A stretch of 64,000 nt of DNA from Carex sylvatica (taxonomy: Eukaryota > Streptophyta > Magnoliopsida > Poales > Cyperaceae): the NCBI GenBank assembly GCA_964058845.1, contig CAXKVR010000149.1:124001-188000 (forward strand). The letters are read 5' to 3'. Made by a program: the position numbers and the translations under genes. Numbering within the stretch: the stretch's first letter is position 1; each line of letters opens with the position of its first letter. Below the pieces are notes generated by a model. The model was not told the DNA's origin and ran no database searches. It saw only the letters and a program-made list of their open reading frames with translations. Shown one piece after another: positions 37,271-48,289 of the stretch.

Positions 37271-39270
37271 TCATGAGTACCTGCGAATAAACCATTTGAT
37301 CAAAAGATGAATACCGTACTCATAGGTTATTAATAAAATAATAACAAAAAAACTTACCATGGTTGCAGCCGAACCACCGCTAGGGATGAAGCTGTACTGA
37401 GTAGTTGTCGTATCGCATTGTATATAAAGCGGCTTCTCATTTATCTTTGAGATCTGTCCGAACATGTACACTGTAAATGCACAATTTTTATGATACCACT
37501 GGCGGTATTGCTGGTCGTACTCCTCCAAAGCATAACTCTGATAGATATCAGGAATCATGTCATTCGGACTCATATTCTCCAGTCGAACTACATGCAAAAT
37601 ATGCTCGTTCCGCCAATCCTTCATCACCGTAGTGTTCAGATCCTTGTGAAGCTCATACCATATGTCTTTTATGATGGGAGCTGGGACTGGAAAATACTTT
37701 GCCATACCACACTGTCTCATTACCCTGGACGGATAATAATGCTCAACAAACTGGTAGTAAACAAGCGGTACCTGTAAATATTTTCATAGTCTAAGTGAAT
37801 ATTTTAAACTACAATATGATTATGAAATTCTAAACTAAAAAATAAAAAAATAACTCACACCTGAGCAAACCAGTACTATCGCTCGCGACGGCAGATCTCA
37901 GGAAGTTTTGTTAGGAAGGAGTGAGGCTCTTCATCTTCTTCAAAAATCTCAACGCAAAAATCGTACGGCCTCCACTCGACATGTCGATCTGGAGTTATCT
38001 GCTCAAACTAATCCCTGAAAAACTGAACTCCGTAGGCTTGCCGTGTGTGGCATTAGTAAAAGTCTTTCTCGTGCAGAATCTCTGAGCATACACAGGACAG
38101 GTCTTCTCGTCCGGTTGACCCCAGGTTGGAGCCTAACCCGGTACACGTGGTTGCGAACGACCAAATGGAAATCTCGTCCATGACCAGTGCTGGAGGAGAG
38201 CAACTGGACCGTATATATTCTGTTTTTCGACCTATTTTGATACAAGTTGCAGTTATTTTTAATACAATAAGAGAAAGTATTTTATTCATTAAAATAATAA
38301 TAAGAGAAAGTAATTTATACCCGGCAAGCAATGCATAAACCTCGATACAGACATGCCAAGATCGCCGCACCACAATTCATCTGTGGAGGTTCATCCAAGT
38401 CCGTCAGCTACTCCAGCATACAAGCAGGAACAGTGTTCCCAGAAGAATCTAGAAACAACTAGCATGAGAACATCTCCATGATGTAAGCCTGTGTCCACCT
38501 TTCTATCATATCTCGAGGAGCATCGCAATTTTCCCCTACAAATACAAACTAATTTAGAACAAAGTATGAAAAATACAATCAAATAATTACTGTTAAAAAT
38601 AAAACTTACTTAAATGCCGTCCGCAAATAAGGGATACTGATGTCATTTTTTGATGGAACCTTCGACCTCTTCAGGCTCCTTTCCTTCATTAGTGAGGAGC
38701 CCAACAGTTCTTCAATTGTCCGTGTAAAGTCCCCGTACTCCACACCCGTCACAGCCCGTCCAGTAATAGGCAGTCCCTAGAGACAACTCACATCCTGAAG
38801 AGACATCGTAATCTCTCCAACAGGTAGGTGGAATGTGTGTGTCTCCGACCGCCATCTCTCTATCAATGCAGATAGAAGGGCGACATCTGCAGTATTGAGG
38901 GTCAGCTGCGAGACATGCCACAGACCCAACCTCTTTAGCGCGGGAGCATAGCGCTCGTCGTACATGATACTCATCTGATTGTTCCGCGTCGACGTCAAGG
39001 TATGAGTCTACATTCAATTTCAAAACAAACAAACATATAACTTACTTACTAATTTTGTTCAAATGAATATTAAAATTATTTGCATTTCTCAAAACTTAAA
39101 CTTACATATGCATTTATGATTTTGTGCTCCTCGAATTTATACCAGCAGAGAGGACTGATACTCTCTTTCATCAAATTTGGAAATATCGTATGGGCCAGTG
39201 ATAAATCCAACTGTATATCATGTTCCGTACGAGAATACTCATTAGTACCACTGGTTGACGCTATACTGAA
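37271..39270 (-). pseudogene. Plant mobile domain (PMD) gene relic of MULE A
   Basis: The minus strand holds PMD-type pieces in order from 39270 down: [39 protein letters not shown] with [20 protein letters not shown] and [41 protein letters not shown] (the usual leucine-rich WSWERI region); and a C-terminal part MRQCGMAKYFPVPAPIIKDI with EEYDQQYRQWYHKN (frame open 37271-37720). This is the domain of serine/threonine-phosphatase 7 long-form homologues and MAIN/MAIL proteins, which is known to travel with MULEs. Stop codons and frame changes break it. Confidence 0.75.
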
Positions 39271-39279
39271 ATTAATTTT

Positions 39280-39900
39280 ATCAATTTATAATTCTATCAG
39301 TAATATATTTCACAATTTTAAATTCTAAATTCTAAATTGAACAATTCTAAATTATAAATTGGCCTAAATACAATAATTGGTCTGAATTGGACAAATCTAA
39401 ATTGGTAAATCTTCCAAATTGATCTAAATTAGTACATTTGTAAACTAATTTGGTACATTTAAATAAATAATTCTAAACTTTTATTAAATGGTATAAATTG
39501 GTACATTTCTAAACTAATTTCGTACATTTTACAAATTAGTCTAAATTGGTACATTTCTAAACTAATTTGGTACATCTTTCAAATTGATCTAAATTAGTAC
39601 ATTTCTAATCTAAATTGGTACATCTTCCAAATTAATCTAAATTGATACATTTCTAAACTAATTTGGTACATTTAAATAAACAATTCTAAATTTTTATAAA
39701 ATGGTCCAAAATCGGTACATTATACAAATTGATTTAAATTGGTACATTTTTAAACTAAATAATTCTAAATTATACTATCAAATATTAACTAAATAAAAAA
39801 AAAAAATTAACTAAATAATTCTAAATTATACTACAAAATATTTAACTAAACAATAATAAATTTTATCTAAATAATCCTAAAACTAAATAACATAATTTAA
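39280..39900. repeat. AT-rich degenerate tandem array in MULE A
   Basis: Repeated near-copies of CTAAATTGGTACATTTCTAAACTAATTTGGTACAT with variable spacing. It lies directly behind the PMD gene, the same place as the array in MULE B (58740-59430). Confidence 0.75.
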
Positions 39901-40281
39901 ATTGAAAGAAAATTACCTTTTTTTTCGCTGCGGGACGCTTCAGAAGCTGCTGGGCTGTGAAAAAACAGAGAGTGATAAAAATTTGGTCCTCACCCGAATT
40001 TATGCGTACGGGATCGGTCCGCCGATTGGGTACGCGAATGGGTCGGTGCGCCGACCCAGTACACGCACGGATCGGTCCGCCGATCCAGTACGTGTTCTGA
40101 TCAGTGCACAGGCCCAGTACGCGAGCCCAATTGGAATCCATGCACGGACTGAGTCTGAGATCATGGTAGAATCTGAAATCTGATTTTTCGGGTGGTATTG
40201 ATTTAATTCTGCTTTAATAGGGTAACTAAAATTTTTTTGAATCTTTTCCTCTTTGATTGATTGTTCTTATTAATGCCAACT

Positions 40282-41414
40282 CCGATATTTTTATTTTTAT
40301 CTATTTTTTAAAATATTTTATTAAAAATAACTTTAGTCAAAATTTTAGAAATACCCAAAACGTATATATTATTGCGGTTTCAAAATTTTATTAATTTTTT
40401 TTTCAGGAGAAACTCTAACTTAACATTTCTATCGAAACCATATACATTATTCACCACACCATAATACACATGTTCATCATACTGATTTCTACATGCTCTC
40501 AGTTTGAGATGTTAACAATTCCATTAAAACCGTCTCCTCTAACTTAACAATTCCATCATACTGATTTCTACATGCTCTCAGTTTGTGTAGTTTTTGTACT
40601 TTCAGGAGCCTATTTATAAATTATGAGGGACTTCTCTGCATATTTCATATAATCATAGGAGTTTATATACATTTTATCAGTTTTGTCAATGTTTGGAACT
40701 TGAGATCTCTCAAACTACTTGGAAGGTTTTAGGAGAAATTTCATAGTAATGTTCTATGATGTCAAGACTATATGTCAGTCAATTTTTATGATTTTTGGGA
40801 CATTATTTCATAGTTTAAAGGCCATGCAAATGCAGGGTAAACTTTAGAGCTGCTGTGTGCACTCTTTTACCATTTTGGTCAATTTTTGAGACCTGATATC
40901 TCTTGATGTGTTTGGAGATTTTGTATGAAACTTTGCAGTTTTGTTCTATGATGTCAAGACTGCATGTTAGTCAGTTTTCATGATTTTTGGACAACCTCTA
41001 AACAGATCATGTAGAAATCAGTATGATGGACAATCTCTAAACAGATCAGTATGATGACTGACATGATTTTTGGACAACCTCTAAACAGATTATGTCAGTC
41101 AATTTAAGTTAGAAGAGACGGTTTCGATGGAAGTGTTAACATCTCAAACTGAGAGCATGTAGAAATCAGTATGATGGACATGTGTATTATGGTGTGGTGA
41201 ATAATGTAGACGGTTTCGATGGAATTGTTAAGTTAGAGTTTCTTCCTTGCAAAAAAAAAAAAAAAAAACGAAACTGCAAATAATATTTGCGGTTTTGAAT
41301 TTTTAATCGAAACTGCAGATAATATATGCAGTTTGAGCATTTTTAAAAATTTGACTAAATCTTAGTTATTTTTAATAAAATATTTTAGAAAATGGGTGAA
41401 AATAAAAATGTCGG
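40282..41414. mobile_element. 1.1-kb foldback element with perfect 9-bp target duplication
   Basis: The ends CCGATATTTTTATTTT and CCGACATTTTTATTTT are inverted copies and pairing continues for about 240 bases on each side (e.g. CTGATTTCTACATGCTCTCA on the left, TGAGAGCATGTAGAAATCAG on the right). Flanked by ATGCCAACT at 40273-40281 and 41415-41423. The centre repeats CATGATTTTTGGACAACCTC. No coding sequence. It lies only 32 bases from the right duplication of MULE A. Confidence 0.8.
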
Positions 41415-41845
41415 ATGCCAACTTGACAATTTCATATTTCATATATCTAAAAAAAAATTACGTATGTATCTATTATTTCGATGTCCAATTATATATCAAG
41501 CAGAGAAATATAATTTGTATATCAAATTTAGATATCCATTAAAAAAAATGTGCGAAAGAGATATTGCAATTTTTATTTTACACCCGAACTCTTGCTTTCT
41601 TATTTTACATTTAATATATAATAGATGAATTTCAAAAATTTAGATTAATCATTTGAAGTTAATTTAATAGATTTTTAAAATTGTGTTTATTGAATTTTTT
41701 GACGAGCACATCACTTTGATTTGTTTATTCCTTATTAATATATGAAAATTGGTCTCTAACTATATTTTAATATGAAAATTACGTTAAATGATTTGAATCG
41801 ACTCGCTAGACTTTGAAAATAAAAATAAAAATGTGAGATGCGATT

Positions 41846-42469
41846 AGGGGTGCACAAAAAACTCACGACTCAAAACTCAATTCGGATTCAACTTGCTAAT
41901 AACTCGAGTTGAAATTGACTGGAGTAAAAACTGACTCGAGTTTACTGACTCGATTGATTTATGAGTCGAAACAAAGTTACTCCTAACTCGGTTCAGAATC
42001 AATTCAGTTGGATTCTCACCAAACCCTAATCCATATATTCCTAAGTTTTGCGTCTCCAAACCTTATACATGTTTGTAATATTTGATAATTTGATAAACTA
42101 TGTACTATTTTTTTTATTTTGTTAATTTATTACACTCTGTACTGTTTTGTTAGACTTTATCTGTTTGATAATTTTTAATTATGTATTATTTTGGTATTTT
42201 AATAATTTTTAATTATATATTGATCATTGTTTTATTATGTACCGCCTTTAATTGTGTATTATTTTGATAAACTCTGTACAATTTCTTTTGTTAGAATTAA
42301 ATTAGATTGTCAACTCGCTTCAGCTCGAGTTGCTCGCGAGTTAATTCCAAATTGAAGTTTCTGACTCGAAACTGGATTAGCAATTCGGACTCAACTCGGC
42401 TCATAAATTCACGAGTTGAATCCAAGTTGTCTTTAATTCGGACTCAACTCGGCTCATAAGCCGCCCTAA
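41846..42469. mobile_element. hAT-like foldback with CTCGAGTT motifs
   Basis: Ends AGGGGTGC and (read inward) TTAGGGCGGC. The interior on both sides is built from ACTCGAGTT, GACTCAACTCGG and ACTCGCGAG-like words in opposite orientations. Flanks ATGCGATT (41838-41845) and ACGTGATT (42470-42477) agree at 6 of 8 positions, compatible with an old 8-bp hAT duplication. No coding sequence. Confidence 0.5.
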
Positions 42470-42639
42470 ACGTGATTAAGACACGAAAAACATGAGATAT
42501 TTAAAATATTGTTTATTAATAAATAGTAAAGAAACAAATTATTGCAAGCAGAAAAAAAAAATCAAAGATGCACAAGAATATTTCATTTTCAAAATTATGT
42601 TAATTCCAAGTATAACTTGCATCTCACCAATTTACTAAT

Positions 42640-42998
42640 AGAGAGGTTTCCCCTAATGGACTGTTTTCGTCCTACAAATTCTCAAGTAGTCCGCATCAAC
42701 GATCTGGTTCAATGGGAGCCAATCCAACTATTTCAAACACATTAGGAGGCTGCGTTAAGGCGACATGCTATTCTCGTTACTTTTCATCATCGTCATGGAC
42801 TCACTTAGTTGGCTCATAACTAACTCTATCACGGTAATGCACCATCCCATTCACATACCGTCGCAACCGATCCAATATGCAAATGACACAATCATAAAAG
42901 CAGAGGTCCACCCAACAATGCTAAAGGTAATCTCTCTCATATTGTCAATTTACGAAAATTTGACGGGGTTGCGGATCAACAAGGCCAAAAGCTCATTT
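42640..42998 (+). pseudogene. LINE reverse transcriptase, first part
   Basis: The frame from 42765 reads LFSLLFIIVMDSLSWLI, then PIQYANDTIIKAEVH (the YADD catalytic box has become YAND) and ENLTGLRINKAKSSF. These are the palm and following motifs of plant L1 reverse transcriptases (GDPLSPLLFILVMD, YADDT, GLRINxxKS). Upstream pieces are out of frame. It stops where the solo LTR begins. Confidence 0.8.
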
Positions 42999-44802
42999 TG
43001 TTGGATGTTCATGGTACTTAAGGCAGTAAAATTTCAAATTTTTAACAAGAAAGTATCAAAATTGATTATCATGTGTGACTAAAATCAAACCAAAATAAAC
43101 TTTCAAATCAATAAACATTATATATACCTTTTGTTTCTTATCTCCAAACAAGAAATGAAGGTTCTTGAGATGTAGAGTTGAAGATCTTTCACCTCTTGAT
43201 CGATGCTAATGGTGGTTGATGTCTTGCAGCACCTTGAACCAAGTTGAGACTTCAAAGAAGAAGCCCTCTACGGTACCCACCAAGAAATTAATTAGAAACT
43301 AAAGTTTCCTTTTGCTAGAGAGTAATAGTTTGGTCGATCCTTAATCTATATCCTTCTAGATAACTAGGTCTTGATTCTAGGGTTTGAGGGTTCTCAATAC
43401 ATGAGAGATTAAAATGGGAGAGAGACAAAATTTTGGTTCTCTAAAAAAGATGACTAATGAATGGGGATGCATCTCTAGGCAGTAGGGACCTCTCAATACA
43501 TGCTATTTAGAAAAGCCCCCACCGACCTAGACACATGGGAAACCACATGCCGCATAGACTTATAGCTTATTTTATATCAAATTGTATATCTTTTCGCAGG
43601 CTTTTAGAAAAGTCGTAGAACACCGAAAATGGAGCTACGGTTAATGAGATATGCTCGTTTTAAGTTCTATTCACAGAAAAAGTAATGGAGATACATAACT
43701 CTTTGCTGCATACAAAAACTCATTTTTGTGGCTCACAAAACTTCTTCTATTTTAAACTTTTTGATATTTGGATTTTCTTAAACCATTTAATTAAATCCAT
43801 AACATCATATAATTATCCCATAACTATTTATCTCATGTTTACATAGAGAACTCAATTTATCAGTCATGTCACACATGTCAAATAAATCAAGGAGCCTTTC
43901 TAATTAATTTCTTATTGGTGTGACCCTATGAGATTTAATGTCATTTGGCATTGGAATCTAAAACTCCTTTCGATTCCATAAATTACAAGCAGCACCTAGC
44001 AATATGCATTGTAATTACCCAAAAGACAGATAATAAATACCTGCTATAGCACGATCCCTAAAGCAATAATTGCCTCGTGTAAATTCCATGTCTCATGATA
44101 TCATGAATAAATTTAAGCTAGGAATGTATCATCATTGTAAATCTACTCGTTTCTTGATTCTGAAAGAATTCACTAATTATGATTAACTCCTTAATCATAT
44201 ATGTATGTACTTGTATTATTTCATCAAGGGGCCCAGTGATATCATCACTCATTTACATGAGGGACATTGGTATTTTTGATGATTACTATCTCTCCACATA
44301 AGAAATACATACTGAGGTAGAATCTGTATAACTGCCAGTTACAGACAGTGCTGGATAATGCCCACGAGTACGTATTCTCATGTAAGAGAAACAATAATAT
44401 CATACCTTAAAATTATAGACACAAATAAAATATTAATGACACAAACACAATCCATATTAAATGTTTTATTTTGGTCACGTCCAATCCCCTAATCTCCATC
44501 AGATATCCATTTGATTAGATGACAACTCCTTGTCATATGATCTGCAGAACATGATCATCATCTAATCCAAATGCTAATCTTATGCAGGTAATTAATATTT
44601 CTTATTAATTACCAAGACTAGGGACACTTTAGAGTATTCATTAACTCATGTATAGAGTTCCACAATTTCAAGTCTTCAATCTGAATGGTCTATAAGTAAT
44701 GAAATACTCAAGGAACAAAATGATAAATAAATCATCCAGTTACATGAACGAAACTTAGAATAAAATCATCCTATGATTGACTTCTAGATCACAACATTAA
44801 CA
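42999..44802 (-). mobile_element. Solo LTR of an LTR retrotransposon (1804 bp)
   Basis: The sequence begins TGTTGGATG and ends CATTAACA (TG...CA with 4-bp inverted ends TGTT/AACA). It interrupts the LINE exactly between reverse transcriptase codons: KAKSSF before, then FIPIAINHDLILEIQ after. The flanks CATTT (42994-42998) and CCTTC (44803-44807) agree at 3 of 5 positions, compatible with an old 5-bp duplication. There is no gag or pol and LINE sequence is on both sides, so it is a solo LTR left by recombination. Minus orientation is suggested by its start TGTTAATGTTGTGATCTAG but is not proven. A Copia origin is a guess. Confidence 0.7.
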
Positions 44803-45810
44803 CCTTCATTCCCATTGCAATCAACCATGACCTCATACTGGAAATTCAGTCCATCCTGGGCAGCCCCCCTCTCACAACTGCCCATTAAATATCTGGACCT
44901 TCTGCTATCGATCTGAAAATCGAGGAAAATTGACTACCTTCCGCTCATCGAGTCAGTTCAAGCGAAAGTGTCATCTTGGAAATTGACACTCTTGTCCTTC
45001 GGGGGAAGAATAGTATTAATTAAATCGGTTCTATTCTCAATGTCGCTTCATTTTATGCAAGCCTTTCAGGTATCAAAATGGGCGATTAAACACATCAACT
45101 GAATCCGACGCAATTTTCTATAGAAATTCGATCGCTCAATAACTCCACTGACATAGAGCAATTGCGTTTGGTTAGCCACACTTCTTTTTTTCTCAAGGAA
45201 TTGCAAAGGCTCATACCTTTCTACAATATTTCAGATGTTCGAGACCCCTGTTCGGACTCAATCGTCTGGGCATGGGAACCATCGGGTAGGAATCTACCTC
45301 ATATGCTTATAAAATTTTACATAACAGCGGCATCACATGCCCTTTCCACACCAAGTTATGGAAAGTAAAAGCACCACCCAAGGTTTGAGTCTTTCTTCAA
45401 GTTATGTGACAAAACAAGCTGTTAACTAGAGAGGTCTTGTTAAAAAAGGGGCTGCGTGGCGATTATGGGATGCACTCTTTGCAGCCAACATATTTTAGAA
45501 ACTGCATGTTATTTACTATGGGGATGTCCATACGAACAGGCACTATAGGGGTGCAATTTCTTCTGGCTCAACTCCCCCCCATTCCATCGACCACATCAAA
45601 TCATATTTAGTTGTGGCTCTCACGATCGCTAACCGCACTGCAAGGATGGGATACGGCGTGGGCAGCAGGCCTTTGGTCTCTGTGGCAAGAAAAAATCAGA
45701 GGATTTTCAGCCATACTTCAAAGCTGACATTAACTCTGGCTCGAGAAACCACCATTGAAGTGCGACAATGGGGTGCTCACTACGGTAGATATGATAAGAT
45801 GTAAATCCAA
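44803..45810 (+). pseudogene. LINE reverse transcriptase, thumb and zinc-binding region
   Basis: 44803-45100 in broken frames: LILEIQSILGSPLSQLPIKY, then SIESVQAKVSSWKLTLLSFG-type sequence with GGRIVLIKSVLF and MQAFQVSKWAIKHI, the region after the reverse transcriptase palm in plant L1 elements. 45230-45500 reads RDPCSDSIVWAWEPSGRN and, in other frames, KVKAPPKV and CTLCSQHILETACYLLWGCP, the C-terminal zinc-binding domain. Several stops and frameshifts. Confidence 0.75.
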
Positions 45811-45987
45811 CACCTGAGGGTTCATTGAGTTGTATATATTTTTCTTTTTCTTTCTTAATTATTGTCACTTCAGCTTTTAGTGGTTACGATACGATCTGTT
45901 AGGCCATGTAAATACGTTTTTAAATAAATGAAAAATCGTAAGATAGCTTGTCACCTTATTCTAAAAATAAAGTATAACTTGCATCTC

Positions 45988-46716
45988 TTCCATAAAATTT
46001 GAAAAATAAAAATTCAAGCTATTATATTAAATTTATAATAATTATTTGAGTACTCTCACTCTAGTATTCTCAAAATCTTCGCATCCAGTTTAGAAAAATT
46101 AGATATTATGGTCCCACTAATTTTATTTTAAAAAGATATTATATATTCTCCACTAATAATTATTCTAAAATTTATGTAGCACTTTTTGTCTGTAGTCTCC
46201 ACTAATTATATGGTTTTTCTTTTCTAGTCTCCGCACTCATCCCCACGTCAACCTTCATAGATATAAGTACTTGAAAGATAAGATATTAACACTTGAAAAA
46301 TAAAATATTAATACTTTGATACATAACTTATTATCATCTCTTTTTCAGTCTTCGTCCCCGCATCAACTTTCCTCTAATGAAGTAGTGGGGGTCCCGTATC
46401 ACCACATCAACCTTTCTCAATCGTCTATGCGTCAACATTACTCTAACAAAAATAGTTGAGCACATGGGTATAAATACTTCAATGAATAAGTATGAATACT
46501 TACAATACATATTAATACTTTTAGACGTCATCCATAATCATATGTAAAAAATACTTGCAAGTATAGGTTTAAATACTTACACAACGAGGTATAAATACTT
46601 GTGTTACGACGAGCTTGAAACTACGTTCTCATGGATCTCATTTGAAATAGAAAATTGCATAGAAGACGTTCGTGATTTTAGATTCACAAAATTTCTCGCA
46701 AATTATCAGAAATACC
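45988..46716. repeat. Non-coding DNA with ATAAATACTT-type repeats
   Basis: No gene. From about 46260 to 46610 words such as AAGTACTTGAAAGATAAGAT, TATAAATACTTCAATGAATA and GTATAAATACTTACACAAC recur, together with CCCCGCATCAACTTTCCTC and CCCCACGTCAACCTTC. The ATAAATACTT core is the one that fills the element at 586-2407, so the two may be related. Confidence 0.5.
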
Positions 46717-46725
46717 AAAAAATTT

Positions 46726-48289
46726 AAAAATACCCTCAACAAAAAAATAAACCAAAAGACCACTGATATGTGAGAATTCCATATTTACCTAAATCACAAC
46801 ATGAAATGGCGGACCCATTCTTTGGGGGCTGCCATTTGTCGTTGCGGACCCGCAATAACCAAAATTTTCAACTGCTGTGTTGAATTTTTATTGATTTTTT
46901 TAATAATTTTCAAAATAGAAAGAACAACTAAAAAAATAAATATGTTAGAAAGAACATCAAACAATGATCCCAGTTCAAAAGTCACTTCTAGATAAATAAA
47001 GAAATTATCGTGATCCTTCTATTACGAAATGTCAAATTGATTTTTTTTTCTCGAAAATAGATGAAGTGTTTTACAATTTGAATGTACTAGAAGGATCACC
47101 ATAATTTATTTATTTGGAACAATTTCTGGTATGCCCGTCTAAAATTTCAAAATATTCAATTTTCCCATGAAAATGTCATAATATCTAATATCTCCATAAC
47201 AATTTAAAATTATATCCAATATCTCCATTAATTTATATAACCTTTAATTTAAATATTTTAGAAAATAAAATGACAAATATATCCCTTCATTTCAAACTCT
47301 CATCTTTCCAATCTCCTTGCACCTTCTCTTACGCCAAAACTCCATTAACGTTCAAGCTTAATTTGGATCTCTTGCTAGTTCAAATATTTCTGCCCAAGTT
47401 ATCTGCGAATAAATACTATTTCATCTCCTGTGATAAAAGAGTGATTTGAACAAGAATTTACTAGGTAAACCAACGAGTCCCACAACTATGCGTGCAATCA
47501 ATTTTTTATTCATTAAATGTTTCTAAAAATTCCTCTTAATAAAAAGTTGAATCAAATACTTCCAAAATTTCTCTGGTTTCTAAAATTCAATCAAATGCTC
47601 CTAAAAGTTTTCATCCATTAATAATCTGATCATAAGCATCCAATAGTGCGAAGGGGAGATAAGAGTTTGGAATCGTCACAGGAGAAGGTGCAAAGGGAGA
47701 AGAATGTTTGAAAGAAAAGGATATGTTTGTCATTTTAATTTTTAAAATAATTAAATTAAAAGTTAAATAAATCAAGGGGATATTAGATATAATTTTAAGT
47801 TGTTGTGGGGATATTGAATATTATTACATTTTTATGGGGAAATTGGCTATTTAAGAAGTTTAGATGGGCATACTGAAAATTTTCTCTATTTATTTATCGA
47901 GAAGTGATTTTTGAACCGAGATAAATAATTCAGATCCAAAATATATTTTTTTCCAGTAACACATCAAGAAATAGTTTGATTTTTTCTACAGTTGAGAAAA
48001 ATCATTCCTGAAAAATATTTTGGAGTCAGTCTAGTACATCTAAATTATAATATGTTGTATCTATTTTGTTTGATATTCTTTCTAACATATTTAAATTATT
48101 AGTTGTTCTTTCTATTTTTGAAAAATTATTTTAAAAAATCCATAAAAATTCAACTTCAGAATTTTGAATTTTGCGGGTCCGCAACGACAAATGGCGGCCC
48201 CCTGTCTTGGGGTATGCCATTTCACATTGCGGCCCGATAATATGGAATTTTCACAAATCAATGGTCTCTTTTTTGTTAAGGTAATATTA
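46726..48289. mobile_element. 1.56-kb foldback element with about 230-bp arms
   Basis: Left arm (46726-46975) and right arm (48055-48289) are inverted copies: AGACCACTGATATGTGAGAA pairs with the inverse of TTTTCACAAATCAATGGTCT, and both include GCCATTTGTCGTTGCGGACC. AT-rich flanks (AAAAAATTT and AAAAAAATT) permit an 8-9-bp target duplication but are low complexity. Each arm has its own smaller palindrome: GGGYCGCAA...ATGGC and GCCATTT...TTGCGGRCCC. A second element lies inside (47116-47886). Confidence 0.7.
47116..47886. mobile_element. 771-bp foldback element nested inside the previous one
   Basis: Ends GGAACAATTTCTGGTATGCC and GAGAAAATTTTCAGTATGCC (read inward), with pairing over about 130 bases (GATATTAGATATAATTTTAA against its inverse). 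Flanked by TATTTATTT at 47107-47115 and 47887-47895. No coding sequence. Its insertion site lies within the non-arm interior of the host element. Confidence 0.75.

Larger units (their letters stand above)
35340..40240 (+). mobile_element. MULE A, a 4.9-kb Mutator-like element carrying a plant mobile domain gene
   Basis: Terminal inverted repeats of at least 200 bp: left from CCGAATTTTTTAGTTGCC, right (read inward) from TCAAAAAAATTTTAGTTACC, both running through CCCTATTAAA, GACTCARTCCG and repeated GTACTGGRTCGG words. A perfect 9-bp target duplication, ATCTTTTCC, is at 35331-35339 and 40241-40249. Inside are a plus-strand MULE transposase relic and, tail to tail with it, a minus-strand PMD gene relic, then an AT-rich array. 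The transposase core is deleted, so the copy is non-autonomous. Confidence 0.85.
42626..45969 (+). mobile_element. 5'-truncated L1-type LINE, split by a solo LTR
   Basis: An 18-bp direct repeat AAGTATAACTTGCATCTC occurs at 42608-42625 and 45970-45987, the variable-length target duplication expected of a LINE. Between them lie the C-terminal half of a LINE reverse transcriptase and the following zinc-binding region, then a short 3' tail with A-rich ends. Without the 1.8-kb solo LTR at 42999-44802 the LINE remnant is about 1.5 kb, so the 5' part was never inserted (5' truncation). Confidence 0.8.
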
